A stretch of DNA of 64,000 bases from Solwaraspora sp. WMMD1047. Lineage in GTDB: Bacteria > Actinomycetota > Actinomycetes > Mycobacteriales > Micromonosporaceae. The stretch lies in the NCBI RefSeq assembly GCF_029626155.1, contig NZ_JARUBL010000001.1:7344501-7408500 (forward strand). Direction: 5' to 3'. The position numbers and the translations under genes are program-made. This document shows positions 17,822 to 26,687 of this stretch, one piece after another. Positions within the stretch are counted from its first letter, which is position 1. Every line of letters starts with the position of its first letter. The notes below the pieces were generated by a model that ran no database searches, was not told the origin of the DNA, and saw only the letters and a program-made list of their open reading frames with translations.

Positions 17822-17862
17822 CGGTCATAAATCGCCCCCCAACGGTTGACTATTTATGACCG
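17822..17862. promoter_or_regulatory. 11-bp inverted repeat around a TTGACT hexamer
   Basis: CGGTCATAAAT (17822-17832) and ATTTATGACCG (17852-17862) are perfect inverted copies separated by 19 nt. The spacer contains TTGACT (17846-17851), a good -35 hexamer; no convincing -10 follows at 16-18 nt. The AT-rich half sites stand out from the surrounding GC-rich DNA. It could be an operator or the remnant of a mobile-element end. No recognised gene starts just downstream. Confidence 0.4.
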
Positions 17863-18368
17863 AGTCAGCATACCGTGACGTTGACTCATTCCTCGCCCGG
17901 GCTTACCGCCATTGGAGTCACCAGTCAACGCGCGGCTACCCGTCGAGCGTCACCCTCCGCATCGGCTGCAACCTCGGCCATCCCCGACGGAGCCCGCCAA
18001 GGCCTGCCGGTAGCGGGCCCATCAACGCCTTCACTACCAGGCCAACGCCTTGATCGTCTCGTTGTCCACAGGGGCGGCGAGTCATCTACAAGGCATGATC
18101 GATGGGCTGCGGACTCACGGCGTGGGGTGCAGGGTGTTCGCATGTACTGCGTATACGAGTGGGACGAGCGCCGCCGCTTGGTGACAGTGACTGCGGCGGA
18201 CGGCTGGCCTGCGCTGGTCCCGGGTGATGACCTGGCCGGAGTGGCAGCGGGTCGTTGAGCGGGGCGGCAAACAGCGGGCCAGCTCGATCTGCTGGAGTTC
18301 GGGCGCTGGCTCTGCAGGTCGTGGTGAGCGGAACAGGCCAGCGCCGCGGAGCCGTCGTCGTCGCGGAT

Positions 18369-19025
18369 CTAGCGCTGCTCGCCGGGTCGCTCGTTCGGTG
18401 CGGCCAGCCAGCCGCCGACGACGTTGAGGTCGGCGGTGAGCCCTTGCACCAGGGCGCAAGGGGGCGCGTCGGGCCGGTGTGGCTCCCCGCACGGGCAGAC
18501 CCAGATCGCGGCCGTGAGCCCTTCGATGGCGCGCGTGAGCACGGTCCGCGAGTACACGAGCGTTCTTCCGCTGATGGTCACGGGCTCGTTGTCCTCGTTG
18601 GTCCTGAGCTCCGCGCCGATGCCTACGATCGCGTCGGCGGCGTCGGTCAGAACGCCAGCGGCGTCGGCGGGGTCATTGCCGATTCGTCCGGTAGCTAGCT
18701 TGCACACCATGCCGAGCGCGGCGACCACGCGCCCCGCGTCCTGCACGGTGATGGTCACTGGCTCGGCTTCGGCCATGACCTCACGGTAGGTGGCGGCCTG
18801 CTCGGCGAGGACCTTCGCCAGCAGCGAGATGTTGTACGGGGTGGTGTACGTCTGCAGCGCGGTGCGTTCGGTGACGCCGAGCTGGTTGGCGGTGGCGGTG
18901 ACGCGCTCCGCTAGGAGGTCCGCGGCTTCGGCGGGAGCGAAGAACACCCCAAGCCGGCTGGTCTCCTCCTCAAGCTGAGCGAGCCGCTCCTTGAAGAGCT
19001 TGGTGTTGCGGACGCTGGAGGCCAT
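18369..19025 (-). CDS. Hypothetical protein with C-terminal cysteine cluster
   Basis: This is a 218-residue protein starting at ATG 19025 after an AGGAG ribosome binding site. The first ~100 residues are helical and charged (KLFKERLAQLEEE, then AAEAADLLAERV). The end carries ICVCG-type chemistry: VCPCGEPHRPDAPPC, three cysteines with a histidine that could bind zinc. No family was recognised. It stands alone, with more than 500 bp of non-coding DNA on either side. Confidence 0.7.
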   Translation of the reverse strand: MASSVRNTKLFKERLAQLEEETSRLGVFFAPAEAADLLAERVTATANQLGVTERTALQTYTTPYNISLLAKVLAEQAATYREVMAEAEPVTITVQDAGRVVAALGMVCKLATGRIGNDPADAAGVLTDAADAIVGIGAELRTNEDNEPVTISGRTLVYSRTVLTRAIEGLTAAIWVCPCGEPHRPDAPPCALVQGLTADLNVVGGWLAAPNERPGEQR

Positions 19026-19611
19026 CAACTTCTCCTGTTTGCCGTCTGGCTGCCGGCTCTGCCGTAGGTGGAATCCACGGGCACCTTAACGCGTCGATCC
19101 GGCAGCATCTGGACACTCGGGCATCGAACCTGCGGCGCGCCGGCCGCCGGACGGTCGTTCCGTGTCTTCCTGACCGCGAGGCGGCAGTTATCGCGGTACA
19201 GGCTGAAGGCGCGGAGCAGCCCGTTGGGACCCAAGAACGGCCAACCAGGCCTCGCAACCGCGAAGCGCCGTCAGGGCGGCCACGGGGAAAGCCGCCTGAC
19301 CAGCAATTCCGCAACAGCACGGGCAGAGACCCCCGGCAGCAACCGATCGAGCGGGTGGACAAGATGGCGGGTGGGGGCGAAGCGGCTGCTTCGTTCGGTC
19401 GCGGCAACGGACCGGCCGGCGCTGATCGGTTCCACCGGCGGCGCGGCTCGGGTAGCCTCGCCGGATCCTCGGCCCACGGGCGGCTGCGGGACGTACGACG
19501 GTGGCGTCGGCCATTCGACGGACTTTGCGCGCACGGCTTCCGGATCTGCCGATGAGCGGATGTGGTATCGGATGATCGTTGCTGTGGTCGTTTTGTTGCC
19601 GTGAGTACGGT
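19026..19611. other. Divergent intergenic region
   Basis: About 585 bp lies between a leftward hypothetical gene and the rightward NACHT gene. No frame is convincing, and the + strand frame across it lacks a start with a ribosome binding site. It should hold both promoters; none was recognised with confidence. Confidence 0.35.
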
Positions 19612-22600
19612 GTGGTGGTGCCTGGCATCCGGCTCGACGTTCTCTGGTGGCGCCTCGTGTGGGGCGCCGGCTTCTTTGTCCTGGCCTTGGTTCTGTTCTT
19701 TCTGGCCTGGTTTTTTCATGCTAGTGAGGTGCTGGGTGGCCTTGATCAGGTGTTCAGTGTTGTTGGGGGCCTGTCGGGATTCGTGGGGTTGCTTCTGACA
19801 GTTCGAGCGTTGAGGTCCGGCAGTGCTGGGCAGCTGGTGGGGGTTGGAGCCGAGGAGGTGGCTGCTGAGGCGTTGCGGCGGGTGCGGGGGAGTTCGGTTC
19901 GGGTGCGGTTGACTCGGCCAGCACCGTTGCGGGTGTGGTTTCGGTCGGCTGTGGATGTTGGTGCGGCTCGATCCGCGGTTCTGAATCTCGGCGCCGAGGG
20001 TGTCGGGGATTGGGCGGAGGTGCCGTTGGAGGGTGAGGTCGCGCAGGTGGCGGGTCGTCTGCGGGAGCTGCCGTGGCGGCAGTTGGTGGTGATCGGTGAG
20101 CCGGGTGCGGGTAAGAGTGTGCTGGCGGCGATGCTGGTGGATCAGTTGCTGTCGCAGCCGGTTGCGGGTGAGGCGGTGCCGGTGCTGGTGGGCGTGTCGT
20201 CGTGGAATCCCCGGACGGAGTCGGTGGCGGTATTCGTGGCGCGGCGGCTGGTCGAGGACTACGGGATCACTCCGAAGGTGGCCCGGGAGTTGGTTGAGCG
20301 GCCGCGGCTGGCGGATGGGTCGGCGGCGGGGTGGTGGGTGCTGCCGGTGTTGGATGGTCTGGACGAGATCGATCCGGCACTTCAGCCGGTGGCGGTGGCA
20401 GCGATTGAGGACTTCGCGGCGACTGACCGTGGGGTGGTGGTGACCTGCCGGGTGCGGGAGTTCCGGCGGGCGACGGCGGGTGGGGTGCTGGCTCGGGCGG
20501 CGGTGGTGCAGTTACAGCCGCTCGCTTCTGCGGATGTGATCGCTTTCCTTGAGGATCCGGATCCGCGGCGGCGGTTGCTGTGGCAGCCGGTATTCGCCGC
20601 GTTGCGAGCGGACCCAGGTGGGATCCTGGGTTCCGCGTTGTCCACGCCGTTGATGGCTGGGCTGGCCAAGGACGTCTACAGCCCACGGCCCGGTATGGCG
20701 GCTGCGGTGGTGCCGGACCCCGGCGAGCTGCTGCACTTCACCACACGGCAGCAGATCACAGCGCGGTTGATCGACGGGTTCATCGCTACGGTCTACGACC
20801 ATTCCCCCGCCGCCCATCGGGGGAGGAACGCCGCTCGTGGCGGCGGCACGGCAGAGTCGGCCGGTTCGTTCTATCCGGTGGAGGATGCCGCACGGTGGCT
20901 GGGGAACCTCGCCTATCTGGGATACCTGGGCGGCAGCCGAGATTTGCGGTGGTGGCTGCTGCCGTGGGAACAATTGGCTCTGCGGCCGTATCGTACCGGA
21001 TGGTGGCAGACCGCAGGGCTGGCCGGCATGGTGCTGGCTGTCGTCACTGCGGTGGGATGGGTGTGGGCTGGTCCCGTCCGTGCGGTGGCGGCTGCGGCGC
21101 TGACCGCGGTCATCGCAGTGTTGTGCTACCTCGGGACTTTCGGGTGGATCTTCACGCATGAGTTTCAGCCGCGACCACCGGTGCCAGCACGGCTGCGGTC
21201 GCTGGTCAGAAGAGCCAAAACGACCGGCATCGTCGGGTGGTTGGCACAGGTTTGCTTCGGCGGGCTGTGCGGCGCGGCGACCGGGGTGCTGCTGTCCCAG
21301 CCGCTGACCGGACTTATCGCGGGTGTGGTAGCTGGTGGCGCCGTCGCGGCCCTTCCACCAGCCGGAGGCCGAGCCACGCCCGCCGGGCCGGCGGCCACCT
21401 TTCGCGCCAACCATCTTCTCGCTGTCGTCCTCATCGGCAGGCACGTGCTCGCGGGCGCCTTCGCGTGTGGAGGAGCTGCGGCTCTGACCGGTACCTCGGT
21501 TACTGGGTGGGTGGTGGCCGCGGTGGGATGCTTCGGCGTGGGCGCATTCAGCGGTGCGGAACGTGCCTGGCTACAGTTTCGAGTCACCCACATTGTTCTG
21601 TCGACCCAGACCGCCGGTTCGATGCTGCCCCGCAGTATCGACGCGTTACTGACCGACGGTACACGCCCGGAACGCAACACCATCCGCGTCAACGGCACAG
21701 CTTGGCAGTTCCGCCACGCCATTATCCAAGACCACCTCGCCCCCACCACACATACCAGACTTCTCCGCCGCCGCGCCGACACCGGCGACTGGTCGGCCGC
21801 CGAGCAGTTGGCCGGGTTGTTGCGGGAGCAGGGCAACCTCGACGAGTTGCGCCGCCGCGCCGACACCGGCAACCGGTTCGCTGCCGAGCAGTTGGCCGAG
21901 TTGTTGCGGGAGCAGGGCAACCTCGACGAGGCGATCGCGGTCCTGCGCCGCCACGCCGACACCGGCGACGGGCCGGCCGCCCGGCAGTTGGCCGGGTTGT
22001 TGCGGGAGCAGGGCAACCTCGACGAGGCGATCGCGGTCCTGCGCCGCCACGCCGACACCGGCGACGGGCCGGCCGCCCGGCAGTTGGCCGAGTTGTTGCG
22101 GGAGCAGGGCAACCTCGACGAGTTGCGCCGCCGCGCCGACACCGGCAACTTGTCGGCCGCCAGGCAGTTGGCCGAGTTGTTGCGGGAGCAGGGCAAGCTC
22201 GACGAGTTGCGCCGTCGCACCGACACCGGCGACTGGCAGGCCGCCAGGCAGTTGGCCGGGTTGTTGCGGAAGCAGGGCAACCTCGACGAGGCGATCGCGG
22301 TCCTACGCCGCCACGCCGACACCGACGATTGGCCGGCCACCGGGCAGTTGGCCGAGTTGTTGCGGGAGCAGGGCAACCTCGACGAGGCGATCGCGGTTCT
22401 ACGCCGCCGCGCCGACACCGGCGACTGGCAGGCCGCCGGGCAGTTGGCCGGGTTGTTGCGGGAGCAGGGCAACCTCGACGAGTTGCGCCGTCGCACCGAC
22501 ACCGGCGACTGGCGGGCCGCCGGGCAGTTGGCCGGGTTGTTGCGGGAGCAGGGCAACCTCGACGAGTTGCGCCGCCGCGCCGACACCGGCAACCGGTTCG

Positions 22601-23106
22601 CTGCCGGGCAGTTGGCCGAGTTGTTGCGGGAGCAGGGCAACCTCGACGAGTTGCGCCGCCGCACCGACACCGGCAACTTGTCGGCCGCCGGGCAGTTGGC
22701 CGAGTTGTTGCGGGAGCAGGGCAACCTCGACGAGGCGATCGCGGTCCTACGCCGCCACGCCGACACCGGCAACGTGTTGGCCGCCCGGTGGTTGGCCGAG
22801 ATGTTGCGGGAGCAGGGCAACCTCGACGAGTTGCGCCGCCGCGCCGACGCCGGTGACTGGTCGGCCCCCGTGCAGTTGGCCGGGTTGTTGCGGGAGCAGG
22901 GCAACCTCGACGAGTTGCGCCGCCGCGCCGACGCCGGCGACGTGTTTGCCGCCGGGCAGTTGGCCGGGTTGTTGCGGGAGCAGGGCAACCTCGACGAGGC
23001 GATCGCGGTCCTGCGCCGCCGCGCCGACACCGGTGACCGGTCCGCCGCCGAGCAGTTGGCCGGGTTATTGCGAGAGCAGGGCAACCTCGACGAGTTGAAC
23101 CCGTAA
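19612..23106 (+). CDS. Membrane NACHT NTPase with 15 near-identical TPR-like repeats
   Basis: This is a protein of ~1164 residues. The start is uncertain: three tandem GTGs at 19612, 19615 and 19618 and an upstream TTG 19579 all lack a strong ribosome binding site. Two hydrophobic segments at the N-terminus precede VVIGEPGAGKS (P-loop about 162-169) and WWVLPVLDGLDEID (NACHT Walker B), then a region with about four to six further hydrophobic segments and a winged-helix-like FRHAIIQDHLA. From 21766 to the end come 15 repeats of 28 or 32 residues, consensus RRRADTGDWSAA-QLAGLL followed by REQGNLDEL or REQGNLDEAIAVL. The repeats are almost identical in DNA except at fixed positions after TG[D/N]. 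The repeats probably form a helical sensor; the membrane segments may be the effector. Confidence 0.88.
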   Translation: MVVPGIRLDVLWWRLVWGAGFFVLALVLFFLAWFFHASEVLGGLDQVFSVVGGLSGFVGLLLTVRALRSGSAGQLVGVGAEEVAAEALRRVRGSSVRVRLTRPAPLRVWFRSAVDVGAARSAVLNLGAEGVGDWAEVPLEGEVAQVAGRLRELPWRQLVVIGEPGAGKSVLAAMLVDQLLSQPVAGEAVPVLVGVSSWNPRTESVAVFVARRLVEDYGITPKVARELVERPRLADGSAAGWWVLPVLDGLDEIDPALQPVAVAAIEDFAATDRGVVVTCRVREFRRATAGGVLARAAVVQLQPLASADVIAFLEDPDPRRRLLWQPVFAALRADPGGILGSALSTPLMAGLAKDVYSPRPGMAAAVVPDPGELLHFTTRQQITARLIDGFIATVYDHSPAAHRGRNAARGGGTAESAGSFYPVEDAARWLGNLAYLGYLGGSRDLRWWLLPWEQLALRPYRTGWWQTAGLAGMVLAVVTAVGWVWAGPVRAVAAAALTAVIAVLCYLGTFGWIFTHEFQPRPPVPARLRSLVRRAKTTGIVGWLAQVCFGGLCGAATGVLLSQPLTGLIAGVVAGGAVAALPPAGGRATPAGPAATFRANHLLAVVLIGRHVLAGAFACGGAAALTGTSVTGWVVAAVGCFGVGAFSGAERAWLQFRVTHIVLSTQTAGSMLPRSIDALLTDGTRPERNTIRVNGTAWQFRHAIIQDHLAPTTHTRLLRRRADTGDWSAAEQLAGLLREQGNLDELRRRADTGNRFAAEQLAELLREQGNLDEAIAVLRRHADTGDGPAARQLAGLLREQGNLDEAIAVLRRHADTGDGPAARQLAELLREQGNLDELRRRADTGNLSAARQLAELLREQGKLDELRRRTDTGDWQAARQLAGLLRKQGNLDEAIAVLRRHADTDDWPATGQLAELLREQGNLDEAIAVLRRRADTGDWQAAGQLAGLLREQGNLDELRRRTDTGDWRAAGQLAGLLREQGNLDELRRRADTGNRFAAGQLAELLREQGNLDELRRRTDTGNLSAAGQLAELLREQGNLDEAIAVLRRHADTGNVLAARWLAEMLREQGNLDELRRRADAGDWSAPVQLAGLLREQGNLDELRRRADAGDVFAAGQLAGLLREQGNLDEAIAVLRRRADTGDRSAAEQLAGLLREQGNLDELNP
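21766..23100 (+). repeat. Tandem array of 15 coding repeats (84/96 bp)
   Basis: Fifteen in-frame units alternate irregularly between 84 bp (ending DEL) and 96 bp (ending DEAIAVL). The backbone (QLAGLLREQGNLDE) is nearly invariant in DNA. Variation concentrates in two or three codons after TGD/TGN (WS, RF, GP, LS, WQ, WP, WR, VL, VF, RS) and in the residue before QLA (E, R, G, V). Such homogeneity suggests recent duplication and concerted evolution. Confidence 0.92.
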
Positions 23107-23381
23107 AGATACGTCGATCCCGTCAGTCATCTTGCGGGTATCGCGGCGCCATACGACAAACTTCGAGCGGATTCCTTCCAGAGCACCCCGGGCCGCTTGC
23201 GACACCGCTAGGCCGCCGCCACATCTACCCCTATGCCGGCCGAGGCCCGGCGATGTGGGCGCCCCGGGGTCCATCCCCAGCAATTGGAACCGGCGTTGGA
23301 TCAAAGCCTCGCCGACGGTGGTGTGCCGCTGTCCTAATTCCTCACCTCAGAGGCGGAAAGCCACTTAGGAGCGAGGCCGTC
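23107..23381. other. Spacer between NACHT gene and attachment site
   Basis: No gene is recognised here. It lies between the end of the repeat-bearing NACHT gene and the left 50-bp attachment repeat, at the right end of the left-hand element. Confidence 0.4.
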
Positions 23382-23431
23382 CTACGGATCAGAAGGTTAG
23401 GGGTTCGAGTCCCTTCGGGCGCGCAAGATCA
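23382..23431 (+). repeat. Attachment site: tRNA-Arg(ACG) 3' end, left copy
   Basis: Fifty bases are identical to 55882-55931. They contain the anticodon-loop part CTACGGATCAGAAGG, the T-arm GGGGTTCGAGTCCC and the 3' acceptor strand CGGGCGC of a tRNA-Arg(ACG)-like gene. The 5' half of a tRNA is absent upstream, so this is not a working tRNA. The integrase gene starts its 3' end 93 bp away, the usual position for a tRNA-targeting tyrosine recombinase. Confidence 0.9.
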
Positions 23432-23478
23432 ATCAACGTCTGGCCTGCGGAAACGCGGTCGGGCGTTTTTTGTTGATC
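23432..23478 (+). terminator. Terminator following the tRNA 3' end
   Basis: Imperfect arms AACGTCTGGCCTGCG and CGCGGTCGGGCGTT enclose GAAA and are followed by T6 (23466-23471). The structure is flanked by GATCAA...TTGATC. It would terminate a tRNA transcript, so the element appears to carry its own replacement tRNA 3' end and terminator. Confidence 0.65.
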
Positions 23479-23524
23479 GTCCCCGGTGGACGGTGGGTGT
23501 CGGATGGGTGCCATGTGGGCGCCG

Positions 23525-24943
23525 TCACTTTCTGTAATCGCGGGTGGGTCGTGTGGGCTTTGACCTGGTCTTTTGTGGTGGGGTCGCCGGTGCTTGGCGG
23601 CCGGTGCGCTTGTTGTTTGGGCGGGGGTGGGGGCGGTTGCTCCGGCCTCTTTTCCTGATCTTTTCCCGGGTGCGGCGGGCTGCGGCGAGGACCAGTCGGG
23701 CGGTGGCCTCGGCGCACTTACGCTGGGCATATGGCAGGACGCTGGTGTAGGTGTCGGCGGTGGTGACGATGCTGGCGTGGCCGAGGAGGTCTTGCACGGT
23801 TTTGAGGTCGGCGCCGGCTTCGTGGGCGAGGGACGCCGCGCCGTGGCGAAGATCGTGCAGCCGGATCGGTGGGAGGTCGGCCCGCGTGACCAGTCGGGTG
23901 AAGTGCCGGGTGGCGTAGCCGGGGTGCAGCGGTCTGCCGTCGGGGCGGACGAACACGTAGCCGCTGTCGAAGCAGGCCTTGCCGGCCACCCGCCGGGCGG
24001 CCTGTTGCTGCCGCTGGCGGCGCAGGTGCTCCCGGAGCACGGCCACGGTGTGTCTGTCGAGGGCAACAGCGCGGGTGCTGGCGGCCGTCTTCGGTTCTGC
24101 CTCAATGACGTGGTAGCCGACGGTGCTGCGGCTGCGGAAGATGAACAACACCCCGTGGTCGAGGTCGATGTCGGACCAACGCAGCCCGCATGCCTCGCCG
24201 CGGCGTAGGCCGCGCAGCGCGATCAGCCACCACAGGGCGAAGAACCGGTCACCTGTGACCGCGTCGAGGAACCCGGCCAGAAGAGGAGCGGTCCAAACAG
24301 CCACCGCCGGCCGCCGGCCGGTCGCCCGCCATTCCGCCACCCGCGCCGGTGTCCACACCTGGGCGTGCGGTTTCCGGTAGGACGGGACTTCGAGGTGCCG
24401 GATCGGGTTGGCGTCGAGCAGGCCCTCCCGGACAGCGAGGTTCAGCGCCGCGCGCAGAGTCGTCCGCAGATGCTGCAGACATGACGGCGACTGCGGCCGG
24501 CCGCGTCCGTTGGTGGTCCGCGCGATCTCGTCGAAGCCGCTGCGGATGCGACGGATGGTGAAGTCGGCCAAGGTGATCCTGCCCATGTACGGGATGAGGA
24601 ACTGTTCCACGTCCCGGGCATACTGGGCCCGGGTGGTCTCCTTGATCTTCGTGCGGGTCGACAGCCAGTACCGCAGCCACCGCTCCAGGGTCCACCCCTG
24701 GGCGGTGCGTTCCTCCCCGGTCTGGGTCAGCCACTCGTCTCGCGCTTGGCCGGCGGCGGCCTTCGAGCGGAAACCGCCCCGGCGGGCCCGCGCCGGCCTG
24801 CCGAACGCGTCGGTCGCGGAGCAGTCGAAGTACCAGGTGCCATGTCCACGATCCGGCAAGCGGGGACAGTCCCGCTCCAACCGCTTCCTCGTGCCAGCGT
24901 GCCGGCAACCGCACCGCTTGTAGATCGTTCCCGAACCGGCCAT
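23525..24943 (-). CDS. int: Tyrosine recombinase (integrase)
   Basis: This is a 472-residue site-specific recombinase. ATG 24943 follows GGAGAGGTC; the longer frame upstream is not needed. The N-terminus has a cysteine-rich zinc-finger-like segment (YKRCGCRH, then DCPRL), seen in many actinobacterial integrases. An SAM-like core-binding domain follows (WLRYWLSTRTKIKETTRAQY). The catalytic domain shows ALRGLRRGEACGLRW (first Arg), LHDLRHG (HxxR), GHAS and DTYTSV (nucleophile Tyr). The C-terminal ~70 residues are basic and low-complexity. It sits 93 bp from the left attachment repeat and is intact, so it is the likely enzyme for the 32.5-kb element. Confidence 0.95.
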   Translation of the reverse strand: MAGSGTIYKRCGCRHAGTRKRLERDCPRLPDRGHGTWYFDCSATDAFGRPARARRGGFRSKAAAGQARDEWLTQTGEERTAQGWTLERWLRYWLSTRTKIKETTRAQYARDVEQFLIPYMGRITLADFTIRRIRSGFDEIARTTNGRGRPQSPSCLQHLRTTLRAALNLAVREGLLDANPIRHLEVPSYRKPHAQVWTPARVAEWRATGRRPAVAVWTAPLLAGFLDAVTGDRFFALWWLIALRGLRRGEACGLRWSDIDLDHGVLFIFRSRSTVGYHVIEAEPKTAASTRAVALDRHTVAVLREHLRRQRQQQAARRVAGKACFDSGYVFVRPDGRPLHPGYATRHFTRLVTRADLPPIRLHDLRHGAASLAHEAGADLKTVQDLLGHASIVTTADTYTSVLPYAQRKCAEATARLVLAAARRTREKIRKRGRSNRPHPRPNNKRTGRQAPATPPQKTRSKPTRPTRDYRK

Positions 24944-25105
24944 GACCTCTCCATAAAGTCGCGAAGCGGAAGATTGTGAAGACTGGTCACATTCTGTGCG
25001 GCAGCGCGGAGGAGACGCCGGACTGCGGGTCCGTCGCACCGGCCAATCCCGATCCGACGGCGCTTGAGCGCTTCAGGCGGTTACGTGAAGGCCGCATACT
25101 CCCGG

Positions 25106-26020
25106 CTACCAGCCGGCGGGGTGACAGACACCGGCCTCGGCGGGTTCTACCTGCAGGGTGGCGTGGTCGATGCCGAACCCGTCATGCAGGGCGACTCGGG
25201 CGTCCGCGAGGACCGGGGCGAGATCCGCGCCGTGGTCGAGGGTCAGGTGGGCCTGAGCGACGTCCATGCCGGAGGTGAGGGTCCACACGTGCAGGTCGTG
25301 GACCTCGGCCACCCCGTCCACGTTGCGCAGGGCGCGTTCGACCGCGGCGACGTCGAGGTGCTCCGGGGCGGCCTGGACCAGGATCCGCAAAGCGGCCCGG
25401 GCCAGGGACAGGGACCGGGGCACAATGAACAGCGCTACCGCGACGGCGATGATCGGGTCGGCGTACCACCAGTCGGTCGCCCAGATCACCCCGGCAGCGG
25501 CGATCACCCCGGCCGAGCCGAGCGTGTCACCGAGCACCTCCAGGTAAGCGCCGCGCACGTTCAGGCTCTCCGTGCTGCCCGCCCGCAGCAGGGCGAACGC
25601 GATCAGGTTCGCGGCCAGGCCGGCCACCGCCACCGCGAGCATCGGTCCGGCCTTGACCTCGGGCGGCTCGCCGAAGCGGCTGACCGCCTCGATCAGCACC
25701 CACCCCGCCACCACGCAGAGCAGTACGGCGTTGGCCAGGGCCGCCAGGACCTCCAGCCGGTACGAGCCGAAGGTCCGTTGCGGGTCGCCGCCGCCCCGGG
25801 CCGCCCGACGCACGGCGTGGATCGCGGCCAGCGCCATCCCGATGCCGAGGACATCGGTGAACATGTGCCCGGCATCGGACAGCAACGCCAGCGACCCGGT
25901 CAGCAGGCCGCCGACAACCTCGATCACCATGAACACAGCCAGTAGGGCGAATGCCGTCCACAGCCGGCCCAGGTGTTTCTCACCCGCGCTGCGCGCTGCG
26001 TGATCGTGCCCGGCGCCCAT
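25106..26020 (-). CDS. CDF-family heavy-metal exporter (CzcD-like)
   Basis: This is a 304-residue cation diffusion facilitator that exports divalent metals across the cytoplasmic membrane. ATG 26020 follows GGGAGGAATCG. Six membrane segments and a cytoplasmic C-terminal domain (HDLHVWTLTSGM) are visible. The TM2 metal site SDAGHMFTDV keeps H-x3-D. In TM5 the usual H-x3-D is E-x3-D (YLEVLGDTLGS), which may shift metal preference. It has its own divergent promoter (26056-26084) and opens the metal-handling part of the element. Confidence 0.92.
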   Translation of the reverse strand: MGAGHDHAARSAGEKHLGRLWTAFALLAVFMVIEVVGGLLTGSLALLSDAGHMFTDVLGIGMALAAIHAVRRAARGGGDPQRTFGSYRLEVLAALANAVLLCVVAGWVLIEAVSRFGEPPEVKAGPMLAVAVAGLAANLIAFALLRAGSTESLNVRGAYLEVLGDTLGSAGVIAAAGVIWATDWWYADPIIAVAVALFIVPRSLSLARAALRILVQAAPEHLDVAAVERALRNVDGVAEVHDLHVWTLTSGMDVAQAHLTLDHGADLAPVLADARVALHDGFGIDHATLQVEPAEAGVCHPAGW

Positions 26021-26055
26021 CGATTCCTCCCGACCTTGCTTCCGACGACCCCGTC

Positions 26056-26084
26056 AACGTATGCGTACATTGCAATAAGTGCAA
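26056..26084 (-). promoter_or_regulatory. Promoter with operator-like palindrome for the CDF gene
   Basis: On the minus strand TTGCAC (26084-26079) and TACGTT (26061-26056) are 17 bp apart, a good vegetative promoter 36 bp before the CDF start codon. The -35 box overlaps the inverted repeat TTGCA-N5-TGCAA (26070-26084), a plausible operator for a metal-responsive ArsR-type repressor such as the CmtR-like gene at 30350-30733. Confidence 0.6.
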
Positions 26085-26213
26085 CGGGCGGAGCTGTCGC
26101 TCAGACAGGCGTAGCCCGGATCCGCGGGTCGCCGCCAGCGCCGTTCACGCTGGCCGGGGTGACGACACGGCGGTCGGGTCGGCGGCGGCGCGATCGTGTC
26201 GTAACCTGTCGGC

Positions 26214-26687
26214 ATGAACCGAACCGGCGGACCGCGTGCTCGTGCCGCGCTGCCGCCGTGGTTGACCGCCGTGCTCGCGTTGACCGCAGTGGCGCTGCTA
26301 CACGCTGTGCAGTGCGCGTCCGGTGCCGCGGCGCCGTTGCTGGCGACGTCGACCCTGCATCAGGTGGCGGTCAGCATCGACGGGCATGGGGCCGCGACCT
26401 CGGCCATGCCGGTCGGGGCGGCCACGGCCGTGTCGGTCAGTGCGTCGACGGGCTCCGGAGTGCAGGTCGACACCGGTCAGGGTGCCGGGCACAGCGAGAT
26501 GCCGTGCGGACCAGGGCTGGCCGCCGGGACATGCCTGATGTTGCTGGTGAGCGCCGCGGTCGGCCTGCTGGCACGCGGGCGGCCGGGCTGGTCGTCGCCC
26601 GTCGTCGACGAGTTTCGGACCCTTGCTGGGTTCACCCGGTGGCGGGCGTCGCCGGACCTGGCGCAGCTGTGCGTGCTGCGTACGTGA
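26214..26687 (+). CDS. Small membrane protein, DUF6153-like
   Basis: This is a 157-residue protein starting at ATG 26214. A hydrophobic segment follows a basic N-terminus (WLTAVLALTAVALLHAVQC), then a Gly/Ala/Ser-rich extracellular stretch with histidines (SIDGHGAAT, GAGHSEMPCG), then a second membrane segment (GTCLMLLVSAAVGLLA). This matches the layout of DUF6153 proteins of actinobacteria; their function is unknown. It is divergent from the CDF exporter. A TAACCT six bases upstream of the ATG would fit a leaderless transcript. A role in metal handling is suggested only by location. Confidence 0.7.
   Translation: MNRTGGPRARAALPPWLTAVLALTAVALLHAVQCASGAAAPLLATSTLHQVAVSIDGHGAATSAMPVGAATAVSVSASTGSGVQVDTGQGAGHSEMPCGPGLAAGTCLMLLVSAAVGLLARGRPGWSSPVVDEFRTLAGFTRWRASPDLAQLCVLRT

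Larger units (their letters stand above)
17315..18368. other. Long non-coding stretch with small ORF, hairpins and palindrome
   Basis: More than 1 kb lies here without a standard gene. It holds a candidate small peptide ORF with a perfect Shine-Dalgarno sequence (17566-17694), a nested hairpin (17671-17727), a strong terminator (17737-17780) and an 11-bp inverted repeat (17822-17862). All are listed separately. From 17863 to 18368 there are only weak frames; one 38-codon frame beginning at 18142 has reasonable composition but no ribosome binding site. Confidence 0.5.

Noticed and set aside
21165-23084. Long minus-strand ORF opposite the TPR-like repeats
   Set aside because: It is open only because of the repeated GC-rich codons; its sequence is a serine/arginine-rich antisense image of the repeats.
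21766-23100. Possible CRISPR array
   Set aside because: Repeats are coding, in-frame, 84/96 bp with no unique spacers; the same holds for the array at 58901-60766.
23382-23431. Functional tRNA-Arg gene
   Set aside because: Only the 3' half is present; the 5' acceptor strand and D-arm are absent here and at 55882-55931.
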